Positions 54,700 to 64,000 of a DNA stretch of 64,000 nt are shown piece after piece; position 1 is the stretch's first letter; every line of letters begins with the position of its first letter. The translations under genes were made by a program, and so were the position numbers. Location: positions 9,091,664 through 9,155,663 of the forward strand of contig CM049315.1 of NCBI GenBank assembly GCA_026874595.1, written 5' to 3'. Below the pieces are notes generated by a model that did not search any database, had not been told where the DNA came from, and saw nothing but the letters and a program-made list of their open reading frames with translations. The stretch is from Sipunculus nudus. Taxonomy: Eukaryota; Annelida; Sipuncula; Golfingiida; Sipunculidae.

Positions 54700-56750
54700 A
54701 AAGGAATAAATAGTTTGCCTGTTCCCTCCAAATTATTTACTAAAAAAAAATTATTTTGATTTTGTCTGGCCTTCTGGAAATTCGAGCTACCCATAGGGCA
54801 CTTTCAGTGTACATGTGTACATGAAAAGACAAATCCAGTATATTTCCCCTTAAAAAACAAATATAAAATGTTGAGTTTCTCGGGCACTATGCTTCAATTT
54901 TGACCCCCCATACAAAATAATTTATTCGGATCTTCAGTAGTCGTGTACTGACATTGAGTTCATGCTGCTTAGAATATCTATCAAGGAAATAAACATTAAA
55001 ATTTAAATAAAGTTTTCTTTGCCATGTTTTGCCTTTACCTATATAACAAATCAATTCTGTTGTTATCATGGTGTCCCCTGATCAGATGAAATTTTATCAA
55101 AAATGGTAATATAAAGGTCAAATAAATATGCTCTTCTGCCCTGAATCATGAAAAAAGTACCTGAAAAGCCAGTCAATCATGACAAGCTCTATGGGTAGAT
55201 ATCTATTAGCTGAAATAGGCATAATCCATTGTTCTGAATCCTGACAGGTGACATGTAAATCTGGTATCTTTGCAAAGTCATCTTAGCTTTCACGAGGAAC
55301 GCATGAATACAGAGAGCAAGAGAGAAAGGAAAACCTGGATCACTGACCTGATGAGTGAAGAACGGGATATGAATACAGTGGTACAATGGATATAACTGTT
55401 CAAGAAATGGCAGAGAAACTGAAACTAATAATTAAACATGAACGCTGGAATGCTGTGTAAAATAGTTGATCAAGTAAATTCATGAATCATCAGATTAAAT
55501 GGTTTGAGTAAAGTGAATCAGAAAGCTGGATTAAATAGTTTAAGCAGTTTAATGATCAAGAGAACAACAACACAAGATTTTCACAGTTCAACAACTGTTC
55601 CTTTTGTATAATACTGGTGTATATTGCCCCCACTGCTACAGAAATCATTTCCATGATAAAGAATGATGAGAACATTAACTAAAATTGCATCAGTTATCAC
55701 AGACTCTCAGGCTGCTACTTATACTTAATTTGCGTTTATTTCACCACCAATTCCCGGTGCACTGATACATTGAGACAAAACTCAAGTATTTTACTGTTTG
55801 TGAGATTTCCTCGTATAGATACGCTGAGTGTACATGACCAGCCAGCAGATGGTTTGACTGTGACACCTGACATTTGATAATGGTCAGCAGCCCAGCACTT
55901 CAAAGTCCAGCACATGAAAGGCGAAACATCATTGGTCAGAAATCACTTAATCTGTATCTGATTGGATAGCCACTGCATGATCAACCAATTTATGTATCCA
56001 CATGTCACAATTTTTGGTTTTGAATTGGAACCAAAGGGGAATTTTTGTTTTGTTTTGGAGCTACTGATCATAAATTTTCAGACTGACACTCCAATACCAA
56101 TCTAAACCAAGGTATGCATGAGAGCAATCACTGACTCAAATTTGATTGAAATCAGATAATGTTTTGGAAAGTTATCACATGGAAGTGAAAACCTGATGGA
56201 TGGACAGACAGCTAGACAGACGTCAGACAGACAGATGGACGGACTGACAGACAAACCCTAATTAATGTCCCCTGTTTAACAATAAAGGAATAAGTTATAT
56301 AATTTTGATTATTTAAATAGTATCATGTGATAGCTGATACAGCCATGAGTATTGATGTCATTAGTCAAACAAATTGTCATCTTTAATGAGTACTTGTTGG
56401 AGTAATAAAATTTTTAACATATTTTATTTATTTTTTTTTTATTTAGCACAAAATATAAATTAACAAACTGAAACACTTGGAAAAGGCCTGGGAATTTAGA
56501 CTGATTTAATATAATTAACTGCAACCTTGTCTTTCATTAATTTGCTTCATATAGTCCTAATAGTAAAGAACAATCTTTTTAATTATTATTTTATTTTTTT
56601 ACTGAAATGAAAAATACCCAAAATTGACTAAATGGTGTCATTTAATTGGAATGCATCTGGGATCATCCATAAGATCCACACAACATCAGTAATTTCTGTT
56701 ACCCATATTCATTATATATCAGATTCCTTTTTCATTAATTGTTCTTAAAG
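54700..56750. other. Upstream intron, no gene recognised
   Basis: AT-rich. A GACA-rich stretch near 56205-56260 is typical of the ends of dispersed repeats in this window. Confidence 0.5.
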
Positions 56751-56888
56751 TTTGTATTATAAACCAATTAAAATATTATTTCATTATTTTTTATTGATAT
56801 TTTGTTGGCCAAAACAACTACTAGAGGAGTGGGGTTGGACACCTGTGGCTAAAGCCCTGACCAGGCAAGAGGTGGCTGGCTGCCGGAG

Positions 56889-56985
56889 TATGCCAACCCC
56901 CCCCCCCCCCCAGCCACTCCCCCCCCCAGACACTCCCCCCCCCCCCCTCCATCCCCCCCCCCACTCCCCATCTTCTCCCCTGACT
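56889..56985. repeat. Poly-C tract (G-runs on the gene strand)
   Basis: Several C-runs of 8-15 bases separated by short AG/CACT spacers. The transcribed strand product would carry long G-runs able to form G-quadruplexes. Followed by an AGTCAGCTAAGCTAAAA repeat end. Confidence 0.95.
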
Positions 56986-57349
56986 TACAGTCAGCTAAGC
57001 TAAAACATTATGTGCAGGATAAAGGAAATAGAAGTAGGCTGTAAGCTTCATATAAAGAGATTAGTTATTAATGTCACTAACAAAAACTGGTTGATATGGT
57101 AATGGGAAAACTGACAATAACAGTACTGTTCAAATGAAGGATGAATAATAAGGATAACACATCCTGTGAATGTGACAAGTCAATTCAAAAACAGGTGACA
57201 GATGAATATTTATAAAAAAAATCACTACATTCACAAAACGGACAATATATGAAATTACTTAGAAATGATACTTTCTTTCTCAGAGTATATACTTATCTAA
57301 GCAGCTAAGTGGTTTCTAATTGAAAGAGGCACGGTTTACAGTTATGTTA

Positions 57350-58290
57350 AATACAAGGCCTTCAGGCCTAATGTGAACCTGTGCAAAGTTTGGGAGTATA
57401 AATGTTTATTTTAAAAATTTAATATTGATCCTCTAATGTCCTGCATATCTACCTTAGTCATGATTTCAGCCAAATGAATGTTTCGGACCTGCACGTTTCG
57501 GACTAGGACATTTTAAAACTAGGATGTATCAGTCAGGATATTTCGGATATGTTCTTTTTGCCGAGGAGGGATATTGGAACAGAAGAACTGACAGTTTAGC
57601 AGCATGGTTCCGGAGGAGATCATTTTAAAATGTTTTTTTAGCTTTTCCCCTATAAAATCTAAGAACAAGTTCCTCTTTAAGCCTTGGTATTGAGTCAACA
57701 CTATTCATGCTTCCTGGCAATGGAGGCTCAGCTTTCCCCCAGGTCAAGGGTACCTAATGTGCCACATGTAACTGCACCACTGGCTCTTCCAGACTGAAAT
57801 TACCACTGGCTGTTACAGACTGAAACTTGACCTGTTGGCAAATCTGAAATGGTTGGCAGTTTGCCAAAGTCATTTATAGATACAGAGTGTAACTTGACAG
57901 ATTGTAAAATTTGACACAGTTGGCAGGTTCTAGACGTCAAGACGATGTGTCTAGACACATCATCTAGACGTCTAGATTGTATCTGAACACCAGACAAAGC
58001 AGGTCAGTTGCCATGGTGATGTCTGGACTGCACCTGGGTGCACTGATTGACCTCTTGACTTGACATGTTGAAACTTGCCATGCTGCCAAATCTGTTTTCA
58101 AACACTGAAAGCCTTTTTCAATTTGCTACACTGCTTTTCAAAGCTGCATTTACCCAATCTATTCTTATAAAACTGACAGAACAATATATAGAACAATTCT
58201 TGTAAAGTTTAAACCAATCAACTTAACAGTTTCTTAAAAAAGAGTGTATAAGCTAGAAGAGTCTTAATTTACATTTTTGCTTGTAAACAA
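57350..58290. other. Intron with a fragment of the 51107-type repeat and a palindrome
   Basis: ACAAGGCCTTCAGGCCTAAT at 57352 is a third copy of the 51107-type left end. A large palindrome lies at 57929-57976. Units with CTGTTGGCAAATCTGAAA recur. Confidence 0.6.
57929..57976. repeat. 48-bp nested palindrome
   Basis: A perfect 18-base core GATGTGTCTAGACACATC (57944-57961) is flanked by outer arms TCTAGACGTC and GACGTCTAGA, giving a cruciform-prone sequence. Confidence 0.92.
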
Positions 58291-59467
58291 GGGACCGATG
58301 GGTCACGGCGCTCAGCTGAAGTTTAAATTTTTGCAAATGCAAAATATGCAAAATATTCTATTGTATTGTTTTCATATGTATAAGCATATAAGAAGCTAAG
58401 AGGAAAGGGGCCCTCCTACTTGGTTATAGTGAAGTTCTAAATATATGATTGCAAAACTAATACACTGACAAGACTGTAACATGAAGAAAAACAGTAAAAG
58501 TATTGAGATACTGTGATGCATATGAAAAATTTACAGATGGACAGGCAAGTAGACAGAATGGACTAATACCTTTATTTCAATTTCGAGGGAATAATGCATT
58601 TAAGTTTATATTAAAGCCTATTTTTTAGCATATCCACTTGTTCCATTAATAGTTTTTATCAAATTCATTTTTTTTTATTTACGTTTTATGAATTTGTAAT
58701 AAAAATATCTGAAAATATAAGTTAAAATATCAGAATTCTAAGTTGCAATCATTATTTATCCAGAGTGCAGCTCATATCGAGTCATATTATGCATACACAT
58801 ATATTTTATAATTTAAAATCACCAATGATTAAACTTAAGGTGGTGCTACCTGTCTTCTGCAGAAAACAATGCTATCAAAGATCTTATGTCAATTTGATTT
58901 TTGGACCAATCAATGCACCCCTCAGTGAGATATTAAGGTTAACATCATTTCAGTGTTATCGCCTCTGTGACCTTGAAAAAAGCATCAAGGTCATCCATTT
59001 GGACTTGGTCTAGCCTTTGATAAGATGCATCTAAACTGTAGGTTTGGTGACCATACCACAAATTCTTTTGGAGTTATTGCCCTAATATCATTTTAGCATA
59101 ATCGCTGCTGTGACCTTTAAAAAAAGGTCATCCATGTTTGAACTTGACCTATAGAGCCGTTGATAAGATGCATCAAACCTGTGGGTTTGGTGACTGTACC
59201 TCAAATTCTTACAAAGTTATTGCATTAACATCATTTTAACAAGAAAACAACACAAGGTGGCACCACCTGTCTTCTGCAAAAGACAAAGCTATCCAAGATC
59301 TTTGGTCAATTTGATTTTTGGATCATTCCATGTATCCCTTACAGAGATATTAAAGATTTTGTGTGAATTTCACCAAATATGGGAATATTCAAGGTAAAGG
59401 CCACTCTCATAGGAAAGGTCATGACCTCAATTTATACCAACATCATCCCATAGCCCATATCTATGTA
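58285..59467. mobile_element. Dispersed repeat, left part
   Basis: Starts CAAGGGACCGATGGGTCACG and GCTCAGCTGA like the 18805 element. From 58840 it carries two units with GGTGG(C/T)(A/G)C(T/C)ACCTGTCTTCTGC and TTGACC phrases. Interrupted at 59468 by the pogo/Tigger fossil and resuming at 60692. Confidence 0.6.
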
Positions 59468-60689
59468 CAGTGGAACCCCCCCTTGCGACCACCCCACAAC
59501 TGCGACCACCCCACAATTACGAACATTTTGCTTGGTCCCGAATTGTTTTAGTTTATTTATGTTTAAAAATGACTCAAAATTACGACCACCCCTGAATTCA
59601 GAATTACGACCAGATTTCCTGGCCCCAGCGCTGATGCAACCCCGCTAATGCGACCACCGCCGAGAAGTACTGAAACAACATTTGTCACGAGTCAATGGTT
59701 GCGTCTTGTCACAGGTGCCTTAACGAAAGATCAAAGCGGGTAACAAGGTTTCTTAACCCGAGTGTTAATCTGGTTCCGCATATCTTCCCGACTCGGTGTC
59801 TTTGCTGAGACTCGTTGAGGTGTAGGTTATAGATCAAAGAGGGTAACCATCGGCCTGATTACTTAATGAGCCGGTCTGACCTTGGGTGAGATGCTAATTG
59901 CCCCTCAGTGATCACCTGTATTACAGCTACCCTAAGTGTGGGGTTGTGGGGTTAATATTTCAAATAATCACATATTGTTCGATCCTCATTGGTAAAATTA
60001 ACGACCTAGTTAATCCTAAATGTGTTCATATCTTACTGACAATGAGTATTGAGCAGTCAGTAAAATGTATAAATAAAGCTTGCATGGGGGGGGGGGGGAA
60101 TCCCTCACATTAACTTGCCTTTTCTGATAGATCGTTGTTAGTTTATTTCTCTACTGTTAAGTTTGCATTTAAATTGCTTGCTGTTAGGCAACCATGCCTC
60201 TAAAAGAGCTATCCTTGAAGGATTAACTGGCGTTAATCAAAGCGGCAACACCACGCGCAGTCAGCACCAAATGGCTCAGCAGTTTAGCGTCGGGAAAACT
60301 CAAGTGTACGCAATATATACTTAAGCGGAAGGCTAAATATATGACAGCCACGTATTATGTTCAATATGCATTCAGTAGGTTGTAATCGTATTTCTTTGTG
60401 TTATTTTTTGTTAATTATCAGTCACTACGTATGTGTACATGTATATTAATTTTTATCATGAATAAATATGTTCAGCTACACACAAAAAACAATCATAATA
60501 AGGGTCCTTCGCTAGGTAAAATATTTTGTTATAATTCACATTAATGATATGCAATAGATAAACTCTGATACACATTAAATATCAGCGTGTTATATGCCAC
60601 CACGGTAAGAGTTTCACAAATACGACCACCCCCAAATTACGACCACTTTGCTCAGTCCCCAGGGTGGTCGTAATTGTGGGGTTCCTCTG
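59468..60689 (+). mobile_element. pogo/Tigger-like DNA transposon remnant, 1.2 kb
   Basis: Ends CAGTGGAACCCC (59468) and the inverse of CAGAGGAACCCC (60689), flanked by TA on both sides (59466-59467, 60690-60691), the target duplication expected for this group. Terminal repeats continue with TTGCGACCACC / ATTACGACCACC. The middle lacks most of a transposase. Confidence 0.88.
60194..60325 (+). pseudogene. CENP-B/pogo-type transposase N-terminus remnant
   Basis: ATG at 60194 gives MPLKELSLKD, a TAA, then LALIKAA, then after a frame change MAQQFSVGKTQVYAI. This is the first helix-turn-helix of pogo/Tigger transposases. The DDE domain is absent, so this is a deleted, dead copy. Confidence 0.8.
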
Positions 60690-61568
60690 TATATGCATAA
60701 TATAAAAGAAATCTGTCCATTAGTTTTTGACTTATAATGCTCACAGTACAGTCAAGTGGCAATTTTAGGGGTATTAAATGGCACGAAAACAATAAAAAAA
60801 TAATAGGTGGGGCCACCAGTTTCTGGAACATGACAACCTTATCCATGATCTTCGATCAACTTGATTTTGGGATGAATCCATGCAAGATTTCTTGAGATAT
60901 TTAAGAATTTGTGTGATTTTCCCCAATATTGGACCTATTCAAGGTCAAGGACACTCTCCTAGTAAAGGTCATTACCTCATTTTAAATAGGCCTCGTCCTC
61001 TCACCAATAACTATTTTTTTTTTATTACCCAAAAAATTACAGACAGTAATAACGCCCATGATTACAAGACAGTACACCACAACAGTAACAAAAACAACAT
61101 ACAAAAAGAACATACAAAAAGGGTACTTAATACAAAATACATATATACATACAAATTAACCTGTTTGTTCAAAGTACAGTATGACTACAATTTATCATCT
61201 TTTCCATCTATATATAATTTTTGAAATACTTGTGATGTTTAATTAAACAAGCTCAATATTATTGTTTTCCTTTATATATGTCAAATATATTGTGTCATAC
61301 AAATTATCTATTGTATAGTAATGGATAAAGTTTCCATTGTCCTTCTGATATTTTACCACAAAAGTTTCCATATTTTTTTTTTCTGCAGGCTAATCTGTAC
61401 ATTCAATCTTCCTTTGATAATCCATGTTTTCAAGGTTTATTTGAACAGAATCTTTAGTTCTATATATAAAAGCTTTTGCATGTATAAGAATTTTATTTTC
61501 CATTCTCATATTCTTTTCAGATATTCCTAAATAATATTCCTTTCTGTAAATAAACTAATTGGAAAACC
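60690..61568. other. Dispersed repeat right part and AT-rich intron
   Basis: 60809-60990 continues the unit type seen at 59250-59470 (GGTGGGGCCACC, TTCAAGGTCAAGG). After 61010 it is AT-rich with ACATACAAAAAG repeats and nothing coding. Confidence 0.5.
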
Positions 61569-64000
61569 ATAACAAGGCCTACAGGCCTAATGCAAACCTG
61601 TGCATATGGATATACACCAGGTATAACGCTTCAATGCTAAACCACTACTTTTCATATATAGGAACAATGCAAGTACTAAACATTTTGAACAAGAAACAAT
61701 ACACAAATATCACTGCTGAAATTCTGGCATGGGTTCACACAACACAAAAATTATTGTAGGTGGCACCACAAAGTCTTGTATACGACAAAGCTATTTGACA
61801 TGTATAAATATGCCCAATTTCAGGCTGATATATCAAATTCCTCCGTAAAATTAAGCAGGCACATACACTTTGCAAAAGTCATTGTAGATGGCGACACCTG
61901 TCTTGTGAACGAGAAAGCCATTAAAGACACATAGAAAGGTCAGAATATCAGGCCAATACATCAAACTTACCTTGAGTCTGATGCACGGGGCTGACCAGGC
62001 TTAGGTGAGAGAGCTGTTGCCCAGAGTGTACTGTGACAAATTACTCGCTCAGGTTACTGCACTGAGTGAACTCTTGACCTGCACCTGGCTAGACTGAGTG
62101 AACTTTTGACCTGTACCTGGCTGCACTGAGTGAACTCTTGACCTGTTGCATAATCTGACACAGTTGGCAGTCTGCCAAAGCTATAAATAAATCCAGGCTG
62201 ACCTTTTGCCTATTGCCAAATCTGAAATAGTAGCCACACAATTGCATAAGCTCACAGATTGGCTCCATATGCAGCCCTGGGGGGCATGACACCCATGAGG
62301 TGATCACATGATAATCATGAGGTGATCACATGCTACCCATGAGATGATCACATGCTGCCCATGAGGTGATCATGTGCCTTCTGCTTGGCTGCACTGATTG
62401 AACTGTTGACCTATATTTGGCTGCACTGAATGAACTCTTGATCTGTTGCCAAATCTGAAACAGTTGGCAGTTTCTCAACCTATTCAAGAAACATACATCT
62501 TGGCCTGTTATGTAACTCTGCTAATATTTATCCAACACTAACCATTTGAACAAACTTGAGAGGGCTTGCCTCTGGGATCATTTCTGTAAAATATTGAACA
62601 ATTTGGCTGGACTGTTTACAAGAAGAAGACTTTTAAAGTTTTTTTTCAGCTTTTTCCCTGTAAAATCTAAGTAAATGCAGATAGCAAAAATAAGCTGAAT
62701 CCATCAACATTTGATATGTGACAGATAATTTAATAAAATTTGGGGATGGTAGCTCCTGCTATTCCTGAGAAATTTGGGAGTTAGTGTACAGATGATATGT
62801 AATATCATAAATCTACATTTTTAAAAGCTTTTAAAAAACATTCTTTTCAATATTTTCCATAGATAACCTGAAATCTAAATGTCTAGAGGCATGATGAAAT
62901 GGATGCTGATAAACTGGTGCTAGGCTAGATGTATTTGCTTCACACAGCTAACATATATGGTAAAATGATTCAATTCAATCTTTATAATTCAGCCAAAATT
63001 AATTTTTTGGAACCATAAAAGACAATTATTATAAGAATGATTCAGGGAATTATTCTTGCGAAATATTAAACAAACTGGCCTCAGTATCATCATCAGTCGA
63101 AAAACTTTTTGTAGGTTTATAACTCATATGGAAAAATACAGCAAAAGTTTAGCTTCCCATAACTCAGCCAAAAATCCTTGAACTAAATCCATATGAACAA
63201 ACTTGAATTATCAACATCTAAGGATAATTAATGTGTGATATTTAAGAATTTGGCCCAGTGGTTTTTGAGAAGAAGATTTTTGTAGCCACTTAGCTAACAT
63301 GGGCTGTTATGGCATATGACTAAATTCAGCTTCCCATAACTCAGCCAAAAGTCACTGAACTGAGACCATTTGAACAAATTTGAATTATCAACATCTAAGT
63401 ATAATTTATGTGTGAGATTTAAGAATTTGGTCCAGTAGTTTTTGAGAAGAAGATTTTTGTAGCCACTTAGCTAACATGGGCTGTTATGGCATATGACTAT
63501 ATTAAGCTTCCCATAACTCAGCCAAAAGTCACTGAACTGAGACCATTTGAACAAACTTGAATTATCAACATCTAAGGATAATTAATGTGTGAGATTTAAG
63601 AATTTAGCCCAGTGGTTTTTGAGACGAAGATTTTTGTAGCCACTTGGCTTAAATGGGCTGTTATGGCATATGAATAAATTCAGCTTCTCATAACTTACCC
63701 AAAAGTCACTGAACTGAGACCATTTGAACAAAATTCAGAAAGCACTACCCTAGGATCATTTCTGTGCGATATTAAAATTTGTTTCAGAGAAGAAGTTATT
63801 TGTAGCTGTCAGTATGATACGGGCACTGATGACCCCCTTACAAAAAAGGCCGATGCAGGTGGCGCCACCATTACCTCAATTTCAGATATGACTCATGTGA
63901 CCAACATTGGCATAAAATTTGGTGATGATAGCTCAAGCCATTTCTGAGATTGTAATTTTAGTATCCTTTTTTGGACAGATGACTATAAGTTCAACTTCCT
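61569..64000. mobile_element. Composite dispersed repeat, copy 2 (runs off the window)
   Basis: Nearly collinear with 51107-53400 and highly similar. It has about three to four of the ~190-bp CAGCCAAAAGTCACTGAACT units (63130-63760) against two to three in copy 1, so unit number has changed between copies. Confidence 0.88.

Noticed and set aside
1-64000. tRNA, rRNA or bacterial-type operon signals
   Set aside because: No cloverleaf or rRNA-like segment noticed by eye, and the gene structure is clearly eukaryotic.

Overview
This is an animal nuclear genome window, most likely from a lophotrochozoan such as a marine bivalve mollusc. The reasons are an intron-rich gene with an unmistakable animal family signature, AT-rich introns packed with minisatellites, fossil piggyBac and pogo/Tigger-type DNA transposons, and non-autonomous repeats with GGTGGCGCCACC palindromes. 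The species assignment is inference; no rRNA, tRNA or mitochondrial marker is present.

One host gene dominates the window. It lies on the minus strand and is the NBEA/LRBA (neurobeachin / rugose / DAKAP550) family of BEACH-domain scaffold proteins. I could place 21 internal exons between 50267 and 10854. Every splice phase agrees with its neighbour, and together they encode about 1,429 continuous codons. They cover the end of the DUF4704-type helical region, a long linker with a candidate PKA-anchoring helix and an acidic Ala/Glu/Lys-rich stretch, the DUF1088 region and the first strands of the PH-BEACH domain. The BEACH and WD40 parts must lie beyond position 1 (the last intron is longer than 10.8 kb). 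The N-terminal exons must lie beyond 64000 (the first intron is longer than 13.7 kb).

Layout: 1-10853 is the downstream intron, with a CpG-richer stretch at 1-2050, an (AT)n run, C-runs and one hairpin. 10854-13815 holds five compact exons (PH-BEACH start, DUF1088). 14775-17635 is an antisense, dead piggyBac element inside an intron. 17689-17815 is an exon whose acceptor is the last unit of a minisatellite that runs, split by an inserted repeat, to about 21750. 22832-23881 is the large acidic exon. 24298-32278 has small phase-matched exons and a 26-unit, 47-bp array. 33080-35275 is a 29-bp array holding a decayed copy of the neighbouring exon. 35282-42730 is exon-dense. 45063-47535 is a 35-bp array of about 70 units. 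48281-49705, 51107-53705 and 61569-64000 are composite repeat elements. 59468-60689 is a pogo/Tigger fossil.

The most unusual signal is structural. At least nine of the 21 exons have a tandem duplication or minisatellite touching, or within about 35 bp of, their splice junction. In four cases the repeat has copied the splice site itself or part of the exon: the donor of the 42247 exon, the acceptors of the 17815 and 50267 exons, and a relic of the 35282 exon. In the three cases where the copy could be read in the host frame (the 42247 donor, the 17815 acceptor and the 35282 relic), it leads straight into a stop codon. This looks like a recurrent process that seeds tandem repeats at exon-intron borders and fills introns with decoy splice sites.
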